Part shown: one piece after another, positions 26,742 through 33,801 of the stretch
Position numbering within the stretch: position 1 is the first letter of the stretch
Layout of the letters: the number at the start of each line of letters is the position of its first letter
Assembly (NCBI GenBank): GCA_015065385.1
Contig: SVQK01000056.1
Span: forward strand, 1-64,000
Reading direction: 5' to 3'
From: Oscillospiraceae bacterium
GTDB taxonomy: Bacteria > Bacillota > Clostridia > Oscillospirales > CAG-272
DNA length: 64,000 nt
Notes under the pieces: model-generated
The model's database searches: none
What the model was told of the DNA's origin: nothing
What the model saw: the letters and a program-made list of their open reading frames with translations, nothing else
Program-made: the position numbers and the translations under genes

Positions 26742-27605
26742 TCATTTGTTCCGGGACTCCCACCATTCGGTGAAAGCTGCCGCATAATTGGTCTTGAACC
26801 CGAGAGCGCCGGTTTCGCACATTTCTTCCCACCAGCGCGGGTAGTCGCCGAGATTCGAGAAGACCTGAATTCCCCTGTCGTTCAGATAGTTCACATCGTC
26901 CCGCGTGTATTTCCGGTCGTTCAGGCCGATCTCAAACAAATCGAGGTTTTGGATATATGCTTTGTTTTCCTCGGTGAGATACCGGATATTCGCGCCGAGA
27001 CGGAGTCCCTCGGGTTTTCCGAGCATCCGGCAGGTTTTCTGCATGTCGTCGATGATATCCCGGTGGCCGGAGAACAGGATATACTGCCGGCGGTTCGGAG
27101 ATACGTCGAGGATCTCGAGCATCCGCTTCATCAGGCCGGGAGCGCAGAATTCCACCTCGACCGTGATCTTGCGCTCCTGCTGCGCCAGCCACCGATCAAA
27201 ATCCGAGAAACGCATCAGCTTGGCCATGCGCGGCTCTGTCATATACGCTTTCTCGTAATCTCCGAGCACGGTCCAAGGGACTGTGGCAAGCGATTCGTTT
27301 TCCGTATAAGGAGGCAGAGCTTCCGGGAGCAGATGCAGCGCATAGGGCAGCTCGATCTGACTGAGCTCTTCCCACGTCATATCCGCGAGGTGGCGGATCG
27401 AATACCGGGTCGGGTGACCGCAGGTCAATCGGGCAAAATGGCTGTCATGACAGACCACCGCTTCTCCGTCCTTCGAAAGACGGATATCCAGTTCGATTCC
27501 TTCATATCCCGCGTCTACGGCGGCCTGGAACGCTCCTTCCGTGTTTTCGGGCGCCTTCTGTGCAACCCCTCTGTGCGCAAAACGCATCGGTCCGGTATAG
27601 TTCAT
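26742..27605 (-). CDS. Glycerophosphodiester phosphodiesterase (GDPD family)
   Basis: A 287-aa enzyme without a signal peptide. The catalytic set is present: FAHRGVAQKAPENTEGAF (His-Arg-Gly and Glu-Asn-Thr), then EGIELDIRLSKDGEAVVCHD (metal-binding Glu and Asp, second His). The C-terminal YLNDRGIQVFSNL matches the last barrel strand. It splits glycerophosphodiesters to sn-glycerol 3-phosphate and an alcohol. Expected to be cytoplasmic, so its substrate would have to be imported; the co-transcribed solute-binding lipoprotein may deliver it. It has its own consensus promoter. Confidence 0.85.
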   Translation of the reverse strand: MNYTGPMRFAHRGVAQKAPENTEGAFQAAVDAGYEGIELDIRLSKDGEAVVCHDSHFARLTCGHPTRYSIRHLADMTWEELSQIELPYALHLLPEALPPYTENESLATVPWTVLGDYEKAYMTEPRMAKLMRFSDFDRWLAQQERKITVEVEFCAPGLMKRMLEILDVSPNRRQYILFSGHRDIIDDMQKTCRMLGKPEGLRLGANIRYLTEENKAYIQNLDLFEIGLNDRKYTRDDVNYLNDRGIQVFSNLGDYPRWWEEMCETGALGFKTNYAAAFTEWWESRNK

Positions 27606-27745
27606 ACGGTTGTCCTCACAAAACTCTCTGCGGCACTGTCGGCGGAACAGAACAGAAATGCCGCTTTTCTCATAGGTGTCTCCTCATTATCTGGAATCTC
27701 AACGATCCCATACAAATTCCGCAGGGGAAGGCCCCGGTCAGGAAT

Positions 27746-27774
27746 ATGATACAACAAATTCCCGCCCCTGTCAA
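27746..27774 (-). promoter_or_regulatory. Sigma-A promoter for the GDPD/lipoprotein operon
   Basis: On the minus strand TTGACA, 17-nt spacer, TATCAT, about 140 nt before ATG 27605. The -35 box lies inside one arm of a long inverted repeat (27761-27809). Confidence 0.75.
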
Positions 27775-27809
27775 GAGCCGTTTTCGCGTCAGCCGTTGAC
27801 AAGGGCGGG
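27761..27809. repeat. Long inverted repeat over a -35 box
   Basis: cccgcccctgtcaa pairs with ttgacaagggcggg (13 of 14 positions), 21 nt apart. The minus-strand promoter's TTGACA sits in the left arm. It could be an operator. The rest of the 27606-27925 gap shows nothing else. Confidence 0.5.
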
Positions 27810-27925
27810 TACAAGGGGGGAGATCATGGAGTTGTGGGAGGTCGTCCTCCCGCTTCACTTGCCGCCTCAGCGACCGCTCGCGGAAAAGCGGGGACCGCAA
27901 AAAGCCGGAGGATGTGCCGAGTTGC

Positions 27926-28525
27926 TTACAGACTGTTCAGGATGCCCGCGAGCAGTTCGTCATAGGTTTCGAATGCCGGAAGATCCGGGTTGTCGCGGCG
28001 GATCGCGTCGGTCGTGCGGAACAGGAAACCGGCCTTGCTCTGACGGATCATGGCCAGATCGTTGAAGCTGTCCCCGGCCGCGACGGTTTCGATCCCCATG
28101 GACTGAAAGGCTTTGACCGTCGTCAGCTTCGGAGAAGGACACCGGAGGGTATAGCCTGTGATCGTCCCGTCTTGCGCCACAGTCAGCTGATTGCACAGGA
28201 TCGTGGGGCGTCCCAGCTTTTTCATCAGCGGATCCGCAAACTGCGTGAAGGTGTCGCTGAGGATCACCACCTGAGCTTCTTCCCGGAGCGCGTCCAGAAA
28301 CTCCCTTGCGCCGGGCATCGGGTCGATCGTCTGAATGGTCTTCTGAATCTGAGAAAGTCCCAGACCGTGTTCCTTCAAAATCTGAATACGGCTTTTCATC
28401 AGCTTGTCGTAATCCGGTTCGTCCCGGGTGGTCCGGCGGAGTTCGGGAATCCCCGCGGCCTCTGCGAACGCGATCCAGATCTCCGGCACAAGCACACCTT
28501 CCAGATCCAAACATACCAGCGTCAT
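27926..28525 (-). CDS. thrH: ThrH-like HAD phosphatase (phosphoserine phosphatase / homoserine phosphotransferase)
   Basis: A 199-aa HAD-family enzyme. Motif I is CLDLEGVLVPEIWIAFAE (the ThrH form, DLEG in place of DxDGT), then TTRDEPDYDKLM, motif II ILSDTFTQFADPLMKKLG, a motif III Lys region (PSPKLTTVKAF) and motif IV AAGDSFNDLAM. This matches ThrH as I recall it; that enzyme moves phosphate between phosphoserine and homoserine or simply hydrolyses phosphoserine. It lies 105 nt downstream of the RiPP locus on the same strand. It is probably an independent metabolic gene, but a link through phosphoserine is conceivable given the kinase in that locus. Confidence 0.85.
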   Translation of the reverse strand: MTLVCLDLEGVLVPEIWIAFAEAAGIPELRRTTRDEPDYDKLMKSRIQILKEHGLGLSQIQKTIQTIDPMPGAREFLDALREEAQVVILSDTFTQFADPLMKKLGRPTILCNQLTVAQDGTITGYTLRCPSPKLTTVKAFQSMGIETVAAGDSFNDLAMIRQSKAGFLFRTTDAIRRDNPDLPAFETYDELLAGILNSL

Positions 28526-28630
28526 ACTTGTTGGTTCCTCCTATCCTTGATTGAAGCCGGACACGCAAAACAACGCGTTCCCAGCCTTGGGCGTTTCAGA
28601 ACGATACAGCCCCTGTTTCCTTTTTTTGCA

Positions 28631-29086
28631 TCAGAGCGAACCGGATCGCCTTCTGCGGAATCCCATTTTTTTCAATACCCGCTCTGCCAGGCGAACGCCG
28701 CAGACGGTCGCCGCTCTGACCGGATAAACCGCGTTCCAGAATCGGACGTAGGCCCGATAGGTTTTATCCTCCGCGCCGATTTCCTTTCCGTTCCGCTGAA
28801 ATCCCGTCAGCACGCCGATCACAGCGTCGTCCGGAACCGTTTCCAGAGCGTAGGTGTTGTCTCCCCGGATCAGGTAATACCCCTCCCGGACCTCGATCAC
28901 CCGGTGGAGCACATATGCATCCCCGCGCCGGTAGAGGGCGACGTCCAGGGGCTTCAGCCGCCCTTCCGGTACCCGGATCATCACAAGATCCCGGTTCTGC
29001 CGCAGCATCGGACGCATGCTCACGCCTTTGGTTTTGTACACCAGAACGCCGTCCCGGGCAAGAAGCTCGTCAAAGGTTCCGCTCAT
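28631..29086 (-). CDS. S26/S24-type serine peptidase of the RiPP locus
   Basis: A 151-aa peptidase-like protein. The box around the nucleophile is TKGVSMRPML (Ser23), and the second box is YVLHRVIEVREGYYLIRGDN, where His61 replaces the Lys of classical bacterial signal peptidase I. That gives a Ser-His pair like SipW or ER-type signal peptidases. No clear N-terminal membrane anchor is seen. Its ATG overlaps the PqqD gene stop by 4 nt (ATGA), so it belongs to the maturation operon. A likely role is removing the precursor leader (inference). LexA-like S24 function is unlikely, as there is no DNA-binding domain. Confidence 0.75.
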   Translation of the reverse strand: MSGTFDELLARDGVLVYKTKGVSMRPMLRQNRDLVMIRVPEGRLKPLDVALYRRGDAYVLHRVIEVREGYYLIRGDNTYALETVPDDAVIGVLTGFQRNGKEIGAEDKTYRAYVRFWNAVYPVRAATVCGVRLAERVLKKMGFRRRRSGSL

Positions 29087-29343
29087 TCCTCAAGCGCATG
29101 GATCCGGCGCAGGGTGTTCAGAATGGTTTCCACGTCTTTTGCGATGGTTTCCCGGGGCGCGTCGTATTTTTTGCACATGGCGTCCACGATCTGATCTTTC
29201 GTGGTCTCCTCTTTCAGGCAGTTCACGATGAACGCCGCGGTTTTGTTGCTCCGCACGATGCCGTGGAAGGTCTCGGCTCCGACCGGCACCAGAAACTGGG
29301 TGCCTTCGATGTCCTGTGTGATGAAATCGTCTTTGAGTTTCAT
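29083..29343 (-). CDS. PqqD-like peptide-recognition protein
   Basis: An 86-aa protein with the PqqD/RRE pattern: three N-terminal beta strands (FITQDIEGTQFLVPVGAETF), then NKTAAFIVNCLKEETTKDQI and a C-terminal helix with DVETILNTLRRI. PqqD proteins bind RiPP leader peptides and pass them to the radical SAM maturase. The start follows aggaga. It sits between the maturase (19-nt gap) and the peptidase (4-nt overlap). Confidence 0.85.
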   Translation of the reverse strand: MKLKDDFITQDIEGTQFLVPVGAETFHGIVRSNKTAAFIVNCLKEETTKDQIVDAMCKKYDAPRETIAKDVETILNTLRRIHALEE

Positions 29344-29362
29344 ATGGTTTCTCCTGATTGGT

Positions 29363-30709
29363 TCAGCAGTCGGACGGCTCGTTCCCGCTCCCGGATCCGG
29401 AGCTGTCCTCTGCGTGTTGTTCGATTTTCCGATCGATCATCCGTTTCAGCGCTTCGACGGTGCACATTTCCAGCGATTTCCGGCAATGGGTGTTCTCCAC
29501 GGGGCAGGAGGCAAAATTGGTGCAGTCCGGCAGGAACGGACAGCTCCGGCATTTCTCGCGCGTCCGGTCAACCCGGATGAATTCCGCGCGCGCCGCCCCG
29601 TCCGTCACCCCGTTCCAGACGTCGCCGAAGCGGCTTTGGGGAGGACACTGCTCGCAGGCGTACAGGCTCCCGTCCGGCCCGATCACCACGCACCCGCTGT
29701 CCGCCATGCAGTGGTTGGCGGAAAAGGTTGAAACACTTTGAATCGAACGGTGAATCCGAAATCCGCTCTGTTCGATCAAGGGGTAGACATCCAGTATTCT
29801 TTTTCGGATGGATAAATCGTCCTCGCCCACCCGTTCGCTGAACAGAGGCACGATGTGAATCGAAACCCGCTCTTTGTCTTCTACCGAAGCGCTGAGATCC
29901 GCAAAGAAGCCGGACAGCCGGTCAACGTTGTCGCGGTCTACGTTGCAGCGGACCAGTACCCAGACACCGGCTTTGGCCAGACAGTCAACTGCCCGGATCA
30001 CGGTATGATACTCGTCGTGATACGTCCTGTAACGCTTTCTGGCAATATAGTCCGCTTCCGCTCCGTCCATGGAGATCTGAATGCTTTCGATCTTCCAGCG
30101 GTTCACCATGGTGTCCACGATCTCGGGCGTGATCAGGCTCCCGTTGGATACCATGTAACCGCGGTAGTTCACCTTTTCATCGCGCATCGCCTGACAAATG
30201 CGCTCGATGCAGTCCGGACGGAGCATCGGCTCTCCTCCGAACCAGCGGAGCTTGATCGATCCGCTCTGCCGGTTGGCGAGAATGTAGCGGATCACCTGCT
30301 CCTCGACCTTCGCGTCCATGGAAACCTGCTCCCGTCCCGCTTCGTAGCAGTAGACGCAGCGCGCGTTGCAGGCGAGGGTCGGCAGCACGGTAAAGGTTCC
30401 GATCTTGCTTTTCCGGGTGAACGCGCGGAACAGGGAGGAGACGGATGTGTAATATTGAACCTCGTCCTTATCCGAGGGAACAAGAAACTGCCCCCGGATC
30501 AGGTCGGCAACCTGTTCCACCGCCTCCGCATGCGAAGGGATCCCCCCTTCGATACATTCCTTCGTCAGGGTGTTGAAGGAATATCGCGTCCCTCTGTGTT
30601 CAAACTGCACGACAAACCGGGAGGGAACATAATCGATCCCGCTCTGCATCCGGACAGGTGGCAGAACCTTTTGCAGGGCAGGATCCGGCATCTGAATTCT
30701 GTTGATCAT
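29363..30709 (-). CDS. Radical SAM/SPASM peptide maturase
   Basis: A 448-aa enzyme. The radical SAM cluster is LACNARCVYCYEAG (Cys114, Cys118, Cys121; CX3CX2C). Further elements are KLRWFGGEPMLRPD (the GGEP motif) and a Cys-rich SPASM tail from about residue 335 (CVVIGPDGSLYACEQC ... CRSCPFLPDCTNFASC). The N-terminal 100 residues resemble the leader-binding region of peptide maturases (TRYSFNTLTKECI). The enzyme probably installs a C-C, C-S or C-O crosslink in the precursor encoded just upstream, using auxiliary FeS clusters in the SPASM domain. The ribosome site is gaggtg. Which bond is formed cannot be read from sequence. Confidence 0.9.
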   Translation of the reverse strand: MINRIQMPDPALQKVLPPVRMQSGIDYVPSRFVVQFEHRGTRYSFNTLTKECIEGGIPSHAEAVEQVADLIRGQFLVPSDKDEVQYYTSVSSLFRAFTRKSKIGTFTVLPTLACNARCVYCYEAGREQVSMDAKVEEQVIRYILANRQSGSIKLRWFGGEPMLRPDCIERICQAMRDEKVNYRGYMVSNGSLITPEIVDTMVNRWKIESIQISMDGAEADYIARKRYRTYHDEYHTVIRAVDCLAKAGVWVLVRCNVDRDNVDRLSGFFADLSASVEDKERVSIHIVPLFSERVGEDDLSIRKRILDVYPLIEQSGFRIHRSIQSVSTFSANHCMADSGCVVIGPDGSLYACEQCPPQSRFGDVWNGVTDGAARAEFIRVDRTREKCRSCPFLPDCTNFASCPVENTHCRKSLEMCTVEALKRMIDRKIEQHAEDSSGSGSGNEPSDC

Positions 30710-30725
30710 TTACACCTCAACAAGG

Positions 30726-30761
30726 AAAATGCGGCATGCAGAATGGTACATACCGCATTTT
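30726..30761 (-). terminator. Leaky terminator between precursor and maturase genes
   Basis: On the minus strand aaaatgcgg-tatg...catg-ccgcatttt forms a stem with a T-rich tail (ttttcctt) right after the precursor stop. Such sites often raise precursor mRNA above that of the maturation enzymes. Confidence 0.6.
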
Positions 30762-30769
30762 ATCGTTTG

Positions 30770-30928
30770 TTAGAGAGACTCTTTGTTGACCGGGCGGCTG
30801 CTGTCGATTCCGTATCCATTTCCAGGGCTACCGCCATTTTCAGTACCAGTACCAACACAATCACCAATAGTTATGAGTTCATCCTCGATCTCCACGACCT
30901 CCATGACGGGCGTTTCGTATGCTTCCAT
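30770..30928 (-). CDS. Candidate RiPP precursor peptide
   Basis: A 52-aa ORF, absent from the ORF track, with a strong ribosome site (aaggaggag, 8 nt before ATG). The first half is acidic and leader-like (MEAYETPVMEVVEIEDELIT). The second half is rich in Gly, Thr, Asn and Ser, with one Cys at position 24 (IGDCVGTGTENGGSPGNGYG) and a tail ending RPVNKESL. Its leader/core contrast, position between the kinase-like and radical SAM genes, and following leaky terminator all fit a RiPP precursor. With a single Cys it does not match multi-Cys sactipeptide or ranthipeptide cores. Possible modified residues are Cys24, Tyr39, Asn/Asp and the C-terminal Ser51. Confidence 0.8.
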   Translation of the reverse strand: MEAYETPVMEVVEIEDELITIGDCVGTGTENGGSPGNGYGIDSSRPVNKESL

Positions 30929-30975
30929 GCTGTATCTCCTCCTTTCCGAAGATGTAATTTCTATGCCAATCCGGA

Positions 30976-31722
30976 TTACCGGTCTTGACCTTGATTCATC
31001 CCCTCATACGCGATCTTTGCCGCTTCGGGATCCATGTTGCAGCCCAGTTTATAAAACGGAACGGTGTTCAGAATCCGCTTTTCCATCTCTGCAATCCGCC
31101 GGGCGACCACGGGCTTTTCCGACGAGAAGCATTGGCCGAAAAGCGTGGGATAGGCGTCCGCTGCGCTCAGGGGGGTGATCCGGTTTTCCGCATCACGTTC
31201 CAGCTTTACGATAGCTTTCAGCGGTGCGGAGGCGTTCCGACCGAGACCGTGCTTGCCCTTCCAGGGAGAGCCGTACACCGTGACACCTTCCTCCGCAACT
31301 TTCAGCATAGGCTTGTCGTCGTTTACCATCCAGACCCGATTCCCAAAGACTTCCCGCCAGAGCCGGGCGTGTGTGCTCTTGCCGGTTCCGCTTTTTGCGG
31401 TGAAAACGTAGGCTTCTCCGTCCATGCTAAGCGCAGAGCCGTGCATGGCGATAACGTCGAACTCTGTCAGGGTTTCCGCCAGCAGCGTGTGAATGGCGGA
31501 GTTTTCCAGAGCAACATCAGTTTTTTGGACAGGTTCGAACCCAGCGCGTCTGCATAAAAAATCAAATCCTTCCTGTATTTTCGAAAGATCGCTTTCCTTC
31601 GGCTCGATAGACAAGAGCGGTTCCTTGTCCGTTCGAAAGTCTTTCAGGAAAGCTTCGGTCTCTGAAAACCGACAGCGGATTTCCACAGGTACACCGGCGA
31701 TCTCAACTCTGAAAATGGGCAC
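30976..31722 (-). CDS. HPr kinase/PEPCK-like ATP-binding protein of the RiPP locus
   Basis: A 248-aa protein starting with GTG at 31722 (aaggag 8 nt upstream). It carries an HPr-kinase-type P-loop AKSGTGKSTHARLW (109-122), a preceding MHGSALSMDGEAYVF strand and NDDKPML (metal or catalytic Asp), followed by GSPWKGKHG. The N-terminal 75 residues are not from HPr kinase. It lacks the long HPr kinase N-domain. Similar stand-alone kinases modify lasso peptides (paeninodin type) at a C-terminal Ser; here the precursor ends in ESL. First gene of the RiPP operon, behind a perfect-spacing promoter and 47 nt upstream of the precursor. Confidence 0.75.
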   Translation of the reverse strand: MPIFRVEIAGVPVEIRCRFSETEAFLKDFRTDKEPLLSIEPKESDLSKIQEGFDFLCRRAGFEPVQKTDVALENSAIHTLLAETLTEFDVIAMHGSALSMDGEAYVFTAKSGTGKSTHARLWREVFGNRVWMVNDDKPMLKVAEEGVTVYGSPWKGKHGLGRNASAPLKAIVKLERDAENRITPLSAADAYPTLFGQCFSSEKPVVARRIAEMEKRILNTVPFYKLGCNMDPEAAKIAYEGMNQGQDR

Positions 31723-31794
31723 GTTCGGGTCTCCTTGCTGATGATAACGGGGAGTGAAACGGACAGTCCTTGACAGAACGCCGCTTCATCTTCT

Positions 31795-31823
31795 ATTATA
31801 GACCAGTTTTCCCCCAAAGTCAA
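31795..31823 (-). promoter_or_regulatory. Sigma-A promoter of the RiPP operon
   Basis: On the minus strand TTGACT, 17-nt spacer, TATAAT, about 72 nt before GTG 31722. It separates the RiPP operon from the ABC exporter gene upstream. Confidence 0.8.
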
Positions 31824-31855
31824 GTGGAATTTGCTCCAAAACCGCGCCTTCCCGT

Positions 31856-33604
31856 TCACTCCCCGATCTTCGTCTGGTTCACGCTGGTCATGTCATAGTA
31901 CAGCCCGCCTTTGGCAATCAGTTCGTCGTGCGTGCCGCGCTCCGCGATTTTTCCGTCCTTCATGACGAGGATCTTGTCCGCCTTCATGATGGTGGTGAGA
32001 CGGTGGGCGATGACGATCAGCGTCTGCGGCTTTCCTCCGCCGCGGCGGTTGTGGAGATTTTCGATCGCCTGCTGGATCCGCGCCTCGGTTTCGTTGTCCA
32101 CCGCAGAGGTCGCCTCGTCCAGAATCAGCACGGGCGTGTTCCGGAGTACGGCGCGGGCGATGGCGAGACGCTGCTTCTGACCGCCGGAGAGACGGACGCC
32201 GCGCTCGCCGATCATGGTCCCGTATCCCTCCGGCATCGCACGGATGAATTCGTCCGCGCACGCAATCCGGGCCGCTTCGTACACCGCTTCGGGATCCGGA
32301 TGATCCGCGCCGTAGGCGATGTTGTCGTACACCGTCCCGTTGAAGAGGAACACATCCTGCAGCACGATCGAAAGATTCCGCCTCAGCGATTTCAGCGTCC
32401 CGTGCCGGATATCGTGACCCGAGAGCAGGATCCTGCCGTCCCCCGGCTGATAGAACCGCTCGAGCAGGGAGACAATGGTGGTTTTTCCGACTCCCGTCGC
32501 GCCGACCAGAGCCACCATCTCCCCCGGCTTGGCGGTGAAGGACACGTCGTCCAGCACGGTGGTTCCCTCGTTGTAGCCGAAGGTCACATGATCGAACGCC
32601 ACCTCGCCCGAGCCCGCGGGAATTTCCTCCGCGTCCGGATCCTCCTTCACTTCGCTCTCCGTGTCGAGCAGTTCAAGCACCCGGTCCGCGCAGGCTCCCG
32701 AGATGTGGATATCCTCCGCCAGCCGCGCCAAGGTGGAGAGGGGAGAGTAGAACAGGGAGAGGTACATGAAGAAGCCCACGATATCGGCCGTGGACATGCT
32801 CCCCCGCATGGCGAAGAGACCGCCCACGCCCATGACGATGATCGTCCCGACGGAGGTCATGAACTCCACGGAGGGGTGGTACATGGCGGCGTAGAAATTG
32901 GCGCGGATGTTCACATAGGCATAGTGCCTGCAATACTCGACGAACCGGAGGGATTCCGCCTCTTCCTTTCCGAAGGCCTGAATCTCCTTCATGCCGGAGA
33001 GGTTGTCCTGCGTGTGCCCGTTCAGATCCGCCAGAACCTCCTGATTGATCTTGAAGAGCGGCGCGACCTTCGTCACGAAGATCCGGGACAGCCAGACGAT
33101 GATCGGCACGGGGAGCATGGTGAACAGCGCGAGCTTCCAGTTGATCCGGAAGATCATCACCGCGACCCCGACGATCACGAGGACGTTCGAGGACAGATCC
33201 GGGATGGAGTGGGCGATGAGCAGCTCGAGCTGGCGCGTGTCGTTGATCATCCGGGACATGATCTGCCCGGTCTGCTTGTCGGCAAAATAGCGCATGGACA
33301 GGCTCTGCAGCTTGTCGTAGCACATCCGCGTCAGATGGGCTACGAAGTTCCACGCCGCGATGTGGGCCTGCCACATGGCGAGAAACCGGAACAGCGCGCG
33401 CAGCAGATACGCCCCGAGCAAAATCCCCGCGTAGGTCAGAAGCAGACGGTGGGTGAGCGTGTCGGGCGTCTGGAGCGCGGCGGTCAGGCGTCTCACCGCC
33501 TCGGGCGTAACCAGATTGAGCAGGGACGCGAAGAGCAGCGACACGATGGTGATTCCCAGATTCGGCCACCAAGGGCGCGCGATTGTGAGCATTCGTCGGA
33601 ACAT
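31856..33604 (-). CDS. ABC exporter, fused permease and ATPase
   Basis: A 582-aa half-transporter of the MsbA/LmrA type. Six membrane helices in residues 1-310 precede the ATPase: GATGVGKTT (Walker A), IVLQDVFLFNGT (Q loop), RLSGGQKQRLAIARA (signature), VLILDEATSAVD (Walker B) and IAHRLTT (H loop). It lies 134 bp upstream of the RiPP operon on the same strand but has its own promoter. It has no N-terminal C39 peptidase, so if it exports the RiPP, leader removal must be done by the S26-type peptidase. It may equally be an unrelated lipid or drug exporter. Confidence 0.9.
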   Translation of the reverse strand: MFRRMLTIARPWWPNLGITIVSLLFASLLNLVTPEAVRRLTAALQTPDTLTHRLLLTYAGILLGAYLLRALFRFLAMWQAHIAAWNFVAHLTRMCYDKLQSLSMRYFADKQTGQIMSRMINDTRQLELLIAHSIPDLSSNVLVIVGVAVMIFRINWKLALFTMLPVPIIVWLSRIFVTKVAPLFKINQEVLADLNGHTQDNLSGMKEIQAFGKEEAESLRFVEYCRHYAYVNIRANFYAAMYHPSVEFMTSVGTIIVMGVGGLFAMRGSMSTADIVGFFMYLSLFYSPLSTLARLAEDIHISGACADRVLELLDTESEVKEDPDAEEIPAGSGEVAFDHVTFGYNEGTTVLDDVSFTAKPGEMVALVGATGVGKTTIVSLLERFYQPGDGRILLSGHDIRHGTLKSLRRNLSIVLQDVFLFNGTVYDNIAYGADHPDPEAVYEAARIACADEFIRAMPEGYGTMIGERGVRLSGGQKQRLAIARAVLRNTPVLILDEATSAVDNETEARIQQAIENLHNRRGGGKPQTLIVIAHRLTTIMKADKILVMKDGKIAERGTHDELIAKGGLYYDMTSVNQTKIGE

Positions 33605-33637
33605 GACGGTTTCCCCCGGAGTTGCGGATTTTTCCCT

Positions 33638-33666
33638 ATTGTATCACACCCCGCCCGGATCCGCAA
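33638..33666 (-). promoter_or_regulatory. Sigma-A promoter for the ABC exporter
   Basis: On the minus strand TTGCGG, 17-nt spacer, TACAAT, 34 nt before ATG 33604. Confidence 0.6.
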
Positions 33667-33731
33667 GCGGGTTGAAAAAGAAAAGAGCGTTGAGAAAACA
33701 AAGCAGTTCAACGCGCAGAGAATCCCCTCAC

Positions 33732-33773
33732 AAAAACACAGCCCCGCGCCTGACACTTGCAGAACGCGGAGCT
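33732..33773 (-). terminator. Terminator after the membrane/nitroreductase operon
   Basis: On the minus strand agctccgcg / cgcggggct stem (9 bp, one wobble) followed by gtgttttt, 29 nt after the stop of the 304-aa protein. Confidence 0.75.
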
Positions 33774-33801
33774 GAATTCCTCTTTCCGGGGAGCTTCTCC
33801 C

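Noticed and set aside
28631-31722. Lasso peptide cluster
   Set aside because: HPr-kinase-like, PqqD-like and ABC genes occur in lasso loci, but there is no asparagine-synthetase-type cyclase; the radical SAM enzyme points elsewhere.
31928-33775. 615-aa plus-strand ORF opposite the ABC exporter
   Set aside because: Antisense shadow; the minus-strand frame holds all ABC motifs.
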